64,000 nt of DNA from assembly GCA_958510875.1 (NCBI GenBank), contig OY294070.1, positions 119,950,703-120,014,702 on the forward strand, in the 5' to 3' direction. Of this stretch, positions 1 to 10,680 are shown piece by piece (the stretch's first letter is position 1; every line of letters starts with the position of its first letter). The stretch is from Endomychus coccineus. Its lineage: Eukaryota; Arthropoda; Insecta; Coleoptera; Endomychidae. The notes under the pieces are model-generated. The model was not told the DNA's origin. It saw only the letters and a list, made by a program, of their open reading frames with translations, and ran no database searches. Position numbers and translations under genes: made by a program.

Positions 1-62
1 ATAAATTCTCGGGAAATAGGTCGCACTTACACATATGCTTATTATTTTCGTCTTTACTTACG
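1..62 (+). repeat. PLE terminal repeat, copy 1
   Basis: This segment is nearly identical to 7778-7840 and to the reverse complement of 10697-10765. All three share the core AAATAGGTC...CATATGCTTATTATT. It sits at the edge of Penelope-like coding debris in each case, so I read it as the terminal (pLTR-type) repeat of that family. The window edge may cut it. Confidence 0.7.
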
Positions 63-974
63 TAATGTGTGCTCCCAAAGATAAAATTCAGTACGAGATT
101 AATAAATTTAACAATTTCTACTGTAAACTTCAATTCAATTGTGAAACAGAGGTGAGCAAAAACATAAATTCCCTAGATATGAACATTAGAGATGGAAAAA
201 TGAAAACTCCGTGATTTACCAAGGAAGTTTGGTCTGCACGATGTCTTCACTTCAATTCAGTTGCACCATAAAGTTATTGAAGAAGTGTTATAAACAGCCT
301 TACAGATTGCGCTGTTAAACTGTCCAATCTAGAGGACCGTCCCAAAAATTCAAAAATTGTTCATAATACACTGAAAATGAATGTCTACCCAAAAACATTT
401 TTCACTCCCAACACTAAAGAAAGGATAGGCAAAATTTATAATAGAGCATCATATCTTTATTACATAAACGGTAATACACATAATTTCATAACATTATAAT
501 ACTAGCCGGAGACCTCCGAAAAGATTGAGAAATGTTGTTTAGATTGCGATGGGACTTATACAGCAATCTCTGAACAACATTTACAAAAAATAATGTATGG
601 TTATAAGTATAGTACTAGAAACAAAAACTTAGAAAATTCCACCGCACTTATTCAACATTGTTTTGATTATAACCATCAACTTGATTACAAAAATGCTAAT
701 ATTTTAACTAAAGATAACAATTATTATGAAAGATTTATTCTGAAGATGATCACATGAAACATGACTCCAAGTCTGTGAATCATAAATCTGACGTTCAATC
801 ATTAAGTCGGATTTATACTAATTTAGTTAATTAAAACCTTCGCAAATTCCTACATGCGTCTTTATAATGTTACAAGTATATTTTAGGTAGAATGCTCAAA
901 AAGCAATATTTCTTTTAAGTTCGGACAACCTTTTTCTATTACCTCATAAATCTCCAACATCTGGTTCGTAAGTG
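63..974 (+). pseudogene. Penelope-like element remnant (RT end and GIY-YIG region)
   Basis: The translation is broken by stops and frameshifts but is collinear with the better copy at 8340-9355. It includes the RT C-terminal stretch around VINSLTDCAV, the linker SEKIEKC and the GIY-YIG entry LDCDGTYTAI, followed by ALIQHCFDYNHQLDYKNANI. The catalytic RT motifs upstream are missing: the terminal repeat joins directly to the sequence after the YVDD region. The 3' untranslated tail (about 850-974) also matches 9226-9355. This is an internally deleted, dead copy. PLEs encode a reverse transcriptase fused to a GIY-YIG endonuclease. Confidence 0.8.
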
Positions 975-984
975 AATCATCATA

Positions 985-1555
985 AGAGGGAAGGGGCTTA
1001 GCCCCCTGATGCACTTAGGCCACTTGGTTGGGCCCATTGTGCGCCCCGTGGTCAGAAACCTAAATTATTCTAGCAGGTTCGTGACCCACCAGAAACCTAG
1101 AATATTGCCAGTGCTGGCTTCCATAAGTTCTTCTGGGAGCAGTTTTAATTCTCCGAAATGTCGGTGCCTGAGGGATGCTAATGCTGGGCAATTCAACAGG
1201 ATGTGAGAGGCAGTTTCTTCCACCTCTCTGCATTTCCTACATATTGGGTCATCTGTGATGCCCATGGTTTGAAGATGTTTGTTGAGACGACAGTAACCGG
1301 TTAGGATTCCAGTCATGTCTCTGATGTCCCTTCTGTTCAGAGAAAGGAGTTTCTTTGAGCCTCATGCCTAGTGATTCTCGCCACAGTTCAGACCACTCCT
1401 TATTCAGTTGGCCCAGTAGGGCGAGACTGGCATGTCCTGGGACCCAGATGAGTTGAACTTTATTTCTTCTAGCTGGTTCAGCCAGTGTATCCCTGCATTC
1501 TTTGAGAAGCCTTGATGTGACTCTGGGTGATTTGAGAGCTCCCAGAGCCGATCGG
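985..1555 (-). pseudogene. 3' end of a non-LTR retrotransposon (RNase H plus CCHC tail)
   Basis: Reading the minus strand from 1555, a degenerate RNase H segment (DSRSALGAL, then LIWVPGHASLALLGQLN) is followed after frame breaks by the tail domain CRLNKHLQTMGITDDPICRK and ASHILLNCPALASLR. This order is typical of RNase H-bearing LINEs of the I/Jockey/R1 groups. The 3' UTR has GGGGCGCACAATGGGCCC, shared with the copy ending near 34640. It is cut at its upstream side by the palindrome starting at 1556. It is a 5'-truncated, dead insertion. Confidence 0.75.
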
Positions 1556-2545
1556 CTGTCTGTGCATTAAAAGTGAACACTTGAGCGTTATATTTTTTGG
1601 TTTCAAACTGTGCTTTTTATATTCAAAGATCTATTCAATGATGCTACTGAAAAACCACCCCCACCCATGTAGGAGATGATGAGAGGGGTAGTTTTAAAAT
1701 GTTGAATAGAAACACCTACTTTTTATTGCATTGTTGCATTCTTCATGAAAAACCGTGTTAGGATGTGCAATCAACCCTTTTTTCAACCCTACTTAAGGGG
1801 TGAAAAAAAGGGCAGTTTTGCTTTTCTTGCGAAAAAAGTTTGTTTTCATACGGTGTTGCATTCACTATGAAAAATGTGTTTTCATGTGCAATCAACCCTT
1901 TTTTCAACCCCAACAAGGGGGTGCAAAAAGGGTAGTTTTAGTAATTTTGTAAAAAAAAACTTTTCATACGCTGGTCATTTTCCATAAAGAAAACCATGTT
2001 TTGATGTGCAATCAACCCCTTTTTCAATCCCACGTAGGGGGTGAAAGAAGGGGTAGTTTTGGTAATTATTGCAAAAAAAATGATGATTGCACATCAAAAC
2101 ATGGTCTTCTTTTTGGAAAATGACCAGCGTATGAGGGTTTTTTTTTTTGACAAAATTACTAAAACTACCCTTTTTGCACCCCCTAATTGGGGTTGAAAAA
2201 AAGGGTTGATTGCACATGAAAACACATTTTTCATAGTGAATGCAACACCGTATGAAAACAAATTTTTTTCGCAAAAAAAGCAAAACTGCCCTTTTTTTCA
2301 CCCCTTAAGTAGGGTTGAAAAAAGGGTTGATTGCACATCCTAACACGGTTTTTCATGAAGAATGCAACAATGCAATAAAAAGTAGGTGTTTCTATTCAAC
2401 ATTTTAAAACTACCCCTCTCATCATCTCCTACATGGGTGGGGGTGGTTTTTCAGTAGCATCATTGAATAGATCTTTGAATATAAAAAGCACAGTTTGAAA
2501 CCAAAAAATATAACGCTCAAGTGTTCACTTTTAATGCACAGACAG
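1556..2545. repeat. 990-bp palindromic (foldback) element
   Basis: 1556-2014 is the inverted copy of 2084-2545, with a 69-bp centre. Each arm contains about 122-bp sub-repeats beginning GATTGCACAT (2084, 2207, 2329) with stretches like GGGGTTGAAAAAAGGGTT. Short ORFs on the minus strand here follow the repeat period and are not genes. A partial third copy of one arm follows at 2546-2680. Confidence 0.9.
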
Positions 2546-2781
2546 GGTTGATTGCACATCCTAACACGGTTTTTCATGAAGAATGCAACAATGCAATAAA
2601 AAGTAGGTGTTTCCATTTAAAATTTTAAAACTACCCCTCTCATCATCCCCTACATGGGTGGTTTTACAGTAGCATCATTAAATTGATCTTTAAAAATAAA
2701 ATGAGGCATGTTTTTTGTCTTTGCGATCCGATGATTTGTTTACGAGATATTCAACCGTTTCCAGACTTTTGGGACACCCGG
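2546..2781. repeat. Extra partial arm of the palindromic element, repeat-type end
   Basis: 2546-2680 repeats the right-arm segment 2326-2460 (same direction, a few differences). It is followed by TTGCGATCCGATGATTTG...GGGACACCCGGTATA, the kind of terminal sequence common at the ends of insect interspersed repeats. I see no coding potential. Confidence 0.6.
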
Positions 2782-4330
2782 TATACTCCAACAAACAGAA
2801 TTATATTGATGTGTATTTCTTTGAGATATTGTGAAATATTGCTCGAACACTCCAATATAAATCCACAAATTTAAAGTAAATAATTCGAGACTCTAAAGCG
2901 ATAAAAGTACCTTAATTCTCACTAATTAGAGTGAATATTATACGTTTCTGGTTATATGTAAGGAGATTTGCGTAGCTAATGAGTGTTATTTCATGATTAG
3001 CTTACGCTAATTACTTCTGAAATGTACAACGTGAATATGAAATTAATTCGAATAAAACTTGTAGTCGTGGCTTTTTACTCTCTTTTCCATATTGTTGACT
3101 ATATTCCAATAACGTGATACTTTATTTTCTGAACACTGGTGTTATGTTTTGATATTTTGCTCTTCGTTGTTGTAATTTGAATACAAGAGTGTGGATAAAA
3201 TGCCCCCGGCATCTCATGTATAGCAAACATAAAAATAGAAATAAAAGATTTTGCATCAAAATTTTTTAAAAATAATTCCATTATACTGGAAATTTCGAAA
3301 GAAGTGGATCAAAGTATTTTATTGAATAAAATGTCTAGTTTTGGATTTACAAATCATTTAATTGAATTTTGTAATTCTTACCCAAGTGATAGATATCAAT
3401 ATGTAGAGAATAGACGTTTTAAATAGTATTCATTTCATGCCACCCCAGGTGTACCTCAAGGATCAGTACTTGGACCACTCCTATTCAATTTATTTATCAA
3501 TGACATTCATACCTGGGTCAAAAATCATCAAAAAAGCTTCTGATGATTGAGTACTTATAGCAAAAATATACTCCAACAAACAGAATTATATTGATGTGTA
3601 TTTCTTTGAGATATTGTGAAATATTGCTCAAACACTCCAATATAAATCCACAAATTTAAAGTAAATAATTCGAGACTCTAAAGCGATAAAAGTACCTTAA
3701 TTCTCACTAATTAGAGTGAATATTATACGTTTCTGGTTATATGTAAGGAGATTTGCGTAGCTAATTTCCGCGATGAGTGTTATTTCATGATATGCTTACG
3801 CTAATTACTTCTGAAATGTACAACGTGAATATGAAATTAATTCGAATAAAACTTGTAGTCGTGGCTTTTTACTCTCTTTTCCATATTGTTGACTATATTC
3901 CAATAACGTGATACTTTATTTTCTGAACACTGGTGTTATGCTTTGATATTTTGCTCTTCGTTGTTGTAATTTGTCCTTAGAATGAAGAGTGTGGATGAAA
4001 TGCCTCCGGCATCTCATGTATAGCAAAACTGAATATCAAACCTTTCGACAATAGACATAAAAATATAAATGAAAGATTTTATATTGAAAATTTAAAAAAA
4101 TAATTTCCTTGTATTGGAAATTTCGAAAGAAATGATACACAGTATTTTATTGAATAAAATGTCTAGCTTTGGATTTACAAATCATTTGATTGAATTTTGT
4201 AATTCTTACCTAAGTGATAGATATCAATATGTAGAGTAAGACGTTTTAAATAGTATCCATTTCATGCCACCCCAGGTGTACCTCAAGGATCAGTACTTGG
4301 ACCACTCCTATTCAATTTATTTATCAATGA
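2782..4330 (+). repeat. 785-bp tandem duplication
   Basis: The block starting TATACTCCAACAAACAGAAT at 2782 recurs at 3567 in the same direction with an offset of 785 bp. The two copies stay alignable for about 750 bp with small indels (for example about 26 extra bases near 4025-4055 in the second). Each copy ends with the LINE RT segment GVPQGSVLGPLLFNLFINDI, after which the copies diverge. Confidence 0.85.
3290..3540 (+). pseudogene. LINE reverse transcriptase fragment, first duplicate
   Basis: The plus-strand translation contains a degenerate palm segment (LLNKMSSFGFTNHLIEFCNS) and then, after an in-frame stop, the intact RT signature PGVPQGSVLGPLLFNLFIND. It breaks off before the catalytic YADD motif into HTWVKNHQKS. 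It belongs to the same element family as the better copy downstream. It is non-functional. Confidence 0.75.
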
Positions 4331-5275
4331 CATTTTTCCTTTATTTGTGTTATTTTCTTCTTTACGCAAGCGATTTAAAACTTTACTCGGCAGTAAAACA
4401 TTCTCTCTACAGCATGACTTGGATGCACTCAGTACTTGGTGTGTAATAAATCATCTGGAGCTTAGTATTAGTAAGTGCACTGTAATGACTTTCACCAAGT
4501 TAATAACGCCTATTATTCACAATTACAAACTTGTTGACACAGCTCTTGCTCGTTTCTATAGTTTCAGAGACTTGGGAGTTTTGTTTGACCTGAAATTGTC
4601 ATTTGCGTCTCACATTGAATCAATTGTTTTTAGCGTCTACAGACTGCTGGGCTTTATCATCCGGAATTGCCGCCCATTTAACAATAGTGATTCAATAATA
4701 ATATTATACGATTCATTTGTTCGTTTCAAGCTCGAATATGCTTCAATTATGAGAAACCCCCATTACAAAATTTATATAAACAAAATAGAGCGCGTGAATC
4801 GGCTTTTCTTAAGATATTTAGCCTCCAAATCTGATGGTAATGATCCATATATTGGATTTTTCAACCAAGCTCTATTAGATAGATTCTCTTGCCTAATAGA
4901 TTTATATAAACATAGGAAAATTCATAGTATTTTATTCCTGTACAAGGTCATTCATAACCTGATTGACTGTCCTGTGATTTTATCAAGGCTGAATTTACAT
5001 GTTACATCTGCTCGAACCTGTTCCACACAAAAAATGTTATCTACCACTCTGCTGGACAAATACGTTATTATTTTCCAAATGTATATATTCTACGAGACGA
5101 TCGGTAGAACTGTTGATATATTTTGTTGTAACCCTAATGATATTCGTAAAGCTGTGTATATTAGTTAATTCTAATTGATACTCTGTAATTATATTATATG
5201 TACTCCTAAGCCCTCCAAGGGGTTTCTCCCGTTGAGCTAGTGTTTTTAATTAAGTGAATAAATAAATGGGTGAAA
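4090..5275 (+). pseudogene. Jockey/CR1-like LINE reverse transcriptase, 3' half
   Basis: A 5'-truncated LINE. In order, the translation shows degenerate palm, VPQGSVLGPLLFNLFINDI, then LLYASDLKLY, where the expected catalytic ADD has become ASD. After a frameshift near 4400 comes a long open stretch to the stop at 5168 containing LSTWCVINHLELSISKC, DLGVLFDLKLSFASHI and INKIERVNRLFLRYLA, the usual thumb and connection region of CR1/Jockey-type RTs. The 3' UTR ends in AATAAATAAATGG repeats at about 5270, a normal LINE tail. The lost catalytic Asp and the frameshift make it dead. Confidence 0.8.
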
Positions 5276-5281
5276 TTTTTT

Positions 5282-6772
5282 TTAGCTGAAACCACTTTCA
5301 TATGAAATGTTTTTCTTTTCAGTATACAAAAGCCTCCCCAACCACAAAATTACAAAAAAAAATCTGCGGAAATCCATAATTCTTATTTTCCCGACTTCAG
5401 AATTACTGAAACAAGTTACATGAAAACATGTTTCTGCTTTACATTCTAGACAATTTTCTGAACATAAACATGCAACAAACTTCTTGCGGAAATTTCATTT
5501 TTTGATGAAATATTATAAACTTCAGAATAACTGAAATTAATTCTACAGAAATTTTGATTCTCTTTATATTCTAAATACTATTCTGAATATACATATAGAA
5601 GAAAACGTTTGCGGAAACTACCTGAAACTAATCCAAATTTCTAAACTAAAAACTGTAAACAATTATGAAGACGTAAACGTAAAAAAAAACTAATATACCT
5701 ACCGGTATTAAGTAAATAAACTAAATTTCTACAATACTTATTTTGCCTAGCGAAAATATCTCTTCCGAGTCGAACTCTGAAATTACCGTTCTTCATTCTA
5801 ATGGAATTTAATAGTTCAACCATTGGATCTAACCTAGTGTTCCCCAAAAATATATAAAAATTTAACAAACTAATCTGCGATAACGTTGCCGCTTGGACTT
5901 TCTTGCGCATGTGTAGAAGGGCCACAGATAATCAAACAATTACAAAAATCTACAATAACCCATCAGTACTAGTCTAATGTAGTGTTTCCCAAAAATATAT
6001 GAAAATTTAACAAACTAACCTGCGATAACGTTGCCGCCTGGACTTTCCTTCGCATGTGATTAAGGACCAGGAAAATCTAACGATTACAGAAACCTACCTT
6101 CAAATAACCTACACTAACCTAGCCTAATATTCCCAAAAATATATAAAACTTGACAAACTAACCCGCGATAATGTTGCCGCTTGGACTTTCCTGTTCATGT
6201 GTATAAGGGCCACAAAAATCTAACAATTACAGAAATCTACCTTCAAATAACCTACCAGTACTAGCCTAACCTTCTGTTTCCCAAAAATATATGAAAATTC
6301 TGCAAACTAACCTGCGATAACGTTACCGGTTGGACTTCCCTTCGCATGTGTGTAAGGGCTAGGGATAATCAAACAATTACCTCTACTTCGCACTATCTGT
6401 TTTACTACGCCTATACTAACAATAAGAGAGCTACTATCTTGACGATATGTAAGAACCTGTCAAACGTTATTGTACGCGTCTGTTGACGAGATCCAATTGC
6501 CGAATACAGTTCAAATCATTCTAAATTCTACAATATTTTATGAATAAATAAAAATGAAATGTTTCTGCAAAAAGTTTTTTGCAAGTTCATATTTAGAAAA
6601 AAGTCTAGAATGTAAAACAGAAACGTATTTTCATATAACTGGTGTCAGCTATTCTAAAGTCGGAAAAATGAAAATAATGTATTTCCGCAGAAAATTTTTC
6701 GTGACTTTCTGTTTGGAAAGGTTTCCAAATACCAAATAAACAAATATTTCTTACATAACGAATTTGAGCTAA
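5282..6772. mobile_element. 1.5-kb long-TIR element made of tandem repeats
   Basis: The left flank 5282-5640 and right flank about 6550-6772 are inverted relatives. TTAGCTGAAACC... aligns with the reverse complement of ...GAGCTAA, and both carry CTGCGGAAAT units with a period of about 120-125 bp (TGCGGA at 5365, 5485 and 5610 on the left, inverted near 6685 on the right). Between them lies a separate array of four 146-bp repeats. No transposase is visible, so it would be non-autonomous. The superfamily is unknown; foldback or Helitron/Helentron-type MITEs are possibilities. Confidence 0.7.
5810..6400. repeat. Four-unit 146-bp tandem array
   Basis: Units are anchored by CCCAAAAATATAT at about 5843, 5988, 6132 and 6280 (spacing 145, 144 and 148). 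Each unit contains TGCGATAACGTTGCCG and TGGACTTTCCTTCGCATGTG with a few substitutions. It is the core of the long-TIR element and not a coding or CRISPR array. Confidence 0.85.
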
Positions 6773-6831
6773 CCGAAAATTGAGCCAAATAAATAAATGA
6801 ACCAAGAGTTAAACGATATACAGGTAAACAT

Positions 6832-6837
6832 TTTATT
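6832..6837 (-). terminator. Poly(A) signal AATAAA of the 7-kb gene
   Basis: AATAAA on the minus strand, about 140 nt after the stop at 6976, followed by a T/GT-rich stretch. It suits the end of the 223-aa gene. Confidence 0.55.
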
Positions 6838-6975
6838 TAACGGTAAATATATAATAATAAAAAATACAAAACAAATACGGCGATTCTCAGGATAATAAAA
6901 CAGAGAGGTATTTTCAATTTGTTCCAAATTAAAATGTATAGATGCGCCAGCGATGAAATTTCCTGTGAAAGAAAT

Positions 6976-7649
6976 CTAGGCATAAGATTGGTCGCTTTTA
7001 ATCAAAGCTCTCCCTTTGAACGTTTTATTGTTTAATTTCTGTAGAATAGATTTAATATATTCTATGGATTCGATTCTCTTCTGCTTTAGGCTCAAGTCTT
7101 TTATTTCATATGCTTTTATCCAATAATTGTGTAATTCGTCTTTGAAAGTTGCGTGGTAAACGAAAAGCTCTTCGTAAGTCAATTCCTCTATTCGATCCTC
7201 TATTCCTTTCGTTCTTGCATCGATGTGTTGTAAAGCTAATAAGCTCGGCGATTCTGGTTGAGCCTCATTATTATGTGGAATAACCTCAAGCGTGCTGTGA
7301 TTTGCGTTTTCAGGCCCGTTATGATTCTCATTGTTATCTGTCTTTTTCCGATCGTGATTTTCACTTTCGGGTGTCTCTTTTGCGGGAGAAGCTTGTTGTC
7401 GAATATTGGATGGATTATTCAGATTCTCGATCGGTACTCTATCTTCGTCTTTTTTCACTGTGAATGTGTTGGTTCTAACGGGTGCGCGCTTACCCATTGA
7501 GAAACTGTTCCTGATGAAAGCGAGACTGCTTGAACTTTTCGAGCGTCTCATTTTTCCCTCCGTTTTGATGTTTTCTGAACTCTTCGAAATGTTGGATCGT
7601 CTCAGAGAATAGTTGAATTTTTTGTCACGACTGCTCTTTTGTCCCATGT
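6976..7649 (-). CDS. Unrecognised 223-aa protein with myristoylation-type start
   Basis: I do not recognise the family. The best start is the Met at 7647: a good splice acceptor (TTTTTATTTACAG, exon from 7649) ends just 2 nt upstream, so upstream in-frame codons are probably intron. The protein begins MGQKSSRDKK, fitting an N-myristoylation signal (Gly2, Ser at 5-6) followed by basic residues. Residues about 10-50 are Ser/Arg/Lys rich (RRSNISKSSENIK, KMRRSKSSSS). Residues about 65-135 are Asn/Glu/Pro-rich and look disordered. Residues about 145-215 form a charged, probably helical region (IEELTYEELFVYHATFKDEL, SIEYIKSILQKLNNK). The reading frame is intact and has a downstream AATAAA, so I infer a living gene with an upstream non-coding exon or exons outside the visible part. 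It is flanked by transposon sequence on both sides. A membrane-associated adaptor role is only a guess. Confidence 0.6.
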
Positions 7650-7775
7650 CTGTAAATAAAAATATTGTAATTACCATCCGAAAATTTATTTTGACTATGT
7701 ACAATATGTTTGATTGCTTGGAATAACAGCTTTACACTATTCAAATGTATTGGATCTATAAAACTACAATTTACT

Positions 7776-9545
7776 CATATATAAATTCTAAGGAAATAGG
7801 TCACACTAACACATATGCTTATTATTCTCGTTTTTACGGACGTTTTGGTTTGGCCACCATTATCAGAAGACGTATTGATGTATAAAACGGGATCTCTTAA
7901 GACTAATTGTATCAGCACAATGCAACCTTATCGCACCAATTTCAATTAAAAATGCCCATGTCGCCGAAACGAACCGAAATACGAGTAATTGAAATTGTAA
8001 AACTATAATGTTTTAAGTATATGAATATGTATCAAGACTTAAAAATACAATCCATCAGTCATTTTGGTATTGAGTAGCATTATAAAACGTTGGGCAGAGA
8101 TTAAAAGCCACACACCTCTATATCAGTCTGAATTTATAAATCCAGTAAAGTTTTGTTTACAATGCACTCACTTTCAATACGGAGAGCAATAGTTTGGACA
8201 AATATTTGGCACAGCAATAGGATCTCCAACCTCAGCTACTATTGCTAACCTATATATGGAATGCCTAGAGGAATCTGTTATAAATTCATTAGTTTTTCAA
8301 CCAGTATTCTTTAAACAGTATGTAGGTGATTGCCTAATGTTTGTTCTCAATGATGAAATTCAGTACCTACGTGATTATTAGATTTAACAATTTCCACTGT
8401 AAACTTCAATTTACTTGTGAAATAGTAATGAACAAAACCATAAATTGTCTAGATATGAACATTAGACGTGATGCAGATGGGAAAATAAAAACTTGGTGGC
8501 TTACTAAAGAAGTTTAGTCTCACCCATATCTTTATTTCAATTCAATTGCACCAACGAGTTATAAAAAGTGTTATAAACAGCCTTACATATCGCGCTGTTA
8601 TATTGTCCCACCCAGAGAACCGTCCCAAAAATTTAAAAATTGTTCGTAAAACACTGGCAATAAATGGCTACCCACAAACTTTTCTCGATCTCATCATTAA
8701 AGAAAGAATAAACAAAATCTATAATGGAACGTCATATATAAATAACATAAACGGTAATATAGATAATTTCATAACATTACCATACAATCCGGAGACGTCG
8801 GAGAAAATTGGGAAATGTTTTGAAGAGTGTGATATCAATGTTGCGCATAAACCTACTAACTGCATTGGGAAATATTTTTCAAATCTAAAACCTCTAATAT
8901 CTAAAGATAAACAAACCCTCATGTTATACAAATTAAATATTTTAGATTGCGATGGGATTTATACAGGAATTATCTAAACAATATTCACAAAAAATAATAA
9001 GAAAAAAAACTCAGAAAATTCTACCGCCCTTGCAAAACAATGTTTTGATTATAACTATCAATTCGATTACAAAAATGTTAATATTTTGAGTAAGGAAACC
9101 AATCATCATAAAAGAACTATCCTGTAGATGATTCACATAAAACGTGACTCCAAGTCTGTAAATCATAGAACAGACATCCAGTCATTAAGTCAGATGTACA
9201 CTAATTTAATTAATTAATACCCTTGCAAATTCCTACATGCGTCTTTATAATGTTAAAAGTATATTTCGGGTAGAATGTTCAAATAGCAATATCTCTAATA
9301 AGGTCTGACAACCTTTTTCTATTACCTCATACATCTTTAACATCTGGTTCGAAAGTGGTTTCTTGAGCGTTATATAGTTTGGTTTAAGTCGTATGTGGAT
9401 ATTGCTTGACATGACTTAGTATATTATAAGAAAATTGCTAATCAGTGGATTCTTGATACATATTCATATACTTAAAACATTAATGTTACAATTTCGATTA
9501 CTCGTGTTTCTGTTTGTTTCGCTTTTTGCTGATACAATTTATTCT
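7776..9545 (+). mobile_element. Penelope-like element with inverted terminal sequences
   Basis: The left part 7776-8040 carries the terminal repeat (as at 1-62) and then a block CGAAACGAACC...ATACGAGTAATTGAA...AAGTATATGAATATGTATC. That block reappears inverted at about 9448-9545 (GATACATATTCATATACTT...ATTACTCGTGTTTC). The RT/endonuclease remnant and 3' UTR lie between. Inverted and tandem terminal repeats are usual for PLE insertions. The element is dead. Confidence 0.7.
8090..9215 (+). pseudogene. Penelope-like RT with degenerate GIY-YIG endonuclease
   Basis: The translation, in pieces, gives the RT motif GTAIGSPTSATIANLYMECL and then the catalytic box as FFKQYVGDCLMF, where the YVDD Asp pair is changed to GD. 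A long open stretch follows (8546-8977): RPKNLKIVRKTLAINGYPQT, NGTSYINNINGN and CFEECDINVAHKPTNCIGKY, ending in LDCDGIYTGI, the start of a GIY-YIG nuclease. A stop follows, then the endonuclease tail in another frame (QCFDYNYQFDYKNVNIL). The frame breaks and the lost catalytic residue show it is inactive. It is the best preserved copy of the family also seen at 63-974. Confidence 0.85.
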
Positions 9546-9599
9546 GAGAAATCCTCTGAAGCATCGATAGATACCCTTCTCAACACCACCCTGCCCAAT

Positions 9600-10210
9600 G
9601 GCAATCTGTCTTAAACTCCTTAGTCTACAGAGCTGCCAACTCATCCCAATCCTAATCCTTGAAATATAATTAAAACATCTTTTATCGGTCTTATTATCGA
9701 ATAATTTCTCTCATTATAACATTTAAAAAGCCATAATGAAAAACAGTTCGTCTAAAATTTCAGATCAACCTGAGCCTCAAACCTCCCCGCCCGCTTCATT
9801 CACTGCCTGTCTTCCATATATTGAAAATCATTAAAAAAATATAATATTTCTACTTGGTTTTCCATACTTCCAAAACTATCTCAGTTTCACAAACCTATTG
9901 AAGATTCCCTTCCTCCTCTTCACGTAGAAAGTGTTTATAGCATTCCCTATTATTGCGGTAAAGTCTACATTGGTGAAACAGGTCGTACAGTAGCTACTCG
10001 TGTGAAAGAACATGAGCGCTGTACAAGACTTCGTGACACCAGTAGATCTGCACGTGCGGAACACAAGTTTTACATTAACCATAAAATCCTTTTCGAAAAT
10101 AACCAAATCCTAGCCCGAGCCCCAAACTTCTATCAGCGAAAAATTCTTGAAGTGATTGTAATCCTAAAACATCGAAATAATCTGAACTGTGACTCAGGAT
10201 ATCACATTTG
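9600..10210 (+). pseudogene. Second PLE family: RT thumb remnant plus GIY-YIG endonuclease
   Basis: After a degenerate RT end (VLNSLVYRAA near 9610), a readable stretch gives LPKLSQFHKPIEDSLPPLHV and then VESVYSIPYYCGKVYIGETG, the GIY...YIG signature with catalytic Arg in GRTVATRVKEHERC. RAEHKFYINHKILFENNQIL and KILEVIVILKHRNNLNCDSG then run to the stop at 10209. This endonuclease type resembles the Neptune-like PLEs common in arthropods and differs from the families at 8-9 kb and 37.6 kb. The N-terminal RT is missing. Confidence 0.8.
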
Positions 10211-10680
10211 AAAACCAATCTTCGAGAATTCCAATTCGCACATGATCACACAACGGCAGGATCAGGTGCCAGAACGGAGTTAACCACCGGAATAAAGGCA
10301 ATAAAATGTGTAACGTGCAGATTCTTTACTACAATAAATACCGCTACAGAGATCGTAAGAATTAGTTTCATTTCAAGCCTCAAGTCTACCTTGAAAATGC
10401 CACCTGTAAAGATTGGCGAAACGTCGGCATCAAGTCGTGCTGATGTGATGCGTAATCCATCCGGGAGCCATTTGTCATGTAATATTTTGGTTGGAAATAA
10501 AGATGCTCATATATTTCTTCATATAACTATATGGTCACAATTGAAGTTATGGTCTTTCGGTATTTTCGTCTTATTTCTTCTACGTCCTGTTTCTGAACTT
10601 TCCGCAGATATGTAACATCTGACTGTGGTGAACATATTTGCTTGGTATGTGCTCGTTTTTAAATTTTGATAAATTATATA
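10211..10680 (+). other. PLE 3' untranslated region
   Basis: This is the sequence after the GIY-YIG stop. It contains the hairpin motif at 10390-10422 and no reading frame that I trust; the 135-codon open frame 10208-10615 starts right at the endonuclease stop and resembles nothing known to me. Confidence 0.5.
10390..10422 (+). ncRNA. Hammerhead-like motif in PLE 3' region
   Basis: CTTGAAAATGCCACC, a short loop TGTAAAG, then ATTGGCGAAACGTC. The GCCACC...GGC arms can pair imperfectly, and CGAAAC is followed directly by GTC. This layout recalls the hammerhead core (CUGANGA, stem II, GAAA, cleavage triplet), but the first box is CTTGAAAA and not CTGANGA. PLE terminal repeats are known to carry hammerhead motifs. 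Activity is unproven. Confidence 0.35.

Noticed and set aside
1975..2301. 108-aa minus-strand ORF
   Set aside because: It lies entirely in the palindrome, and its sequence repeats with the 122-bp period.
5810..6400. Regularly spaced repeats, CRISPR-like at first sight
   Set aside because: Units are 146 bp and repeat along their whole length without unique spacers; eukaryotic context.
6976..7649. Retroviral Gag matrix protein because of the MGQ start
   Set aside because: Beyond the myristoylation-like start there is no capsid or nucleocapsid motif, no adjacent pol and no LTR.
10208..10615. 135-aa plus-strand ORF
   Set aside because: It starts at the stop of the PLE endonuclease and covers the 3' UTR and hairpin motif; no domain.
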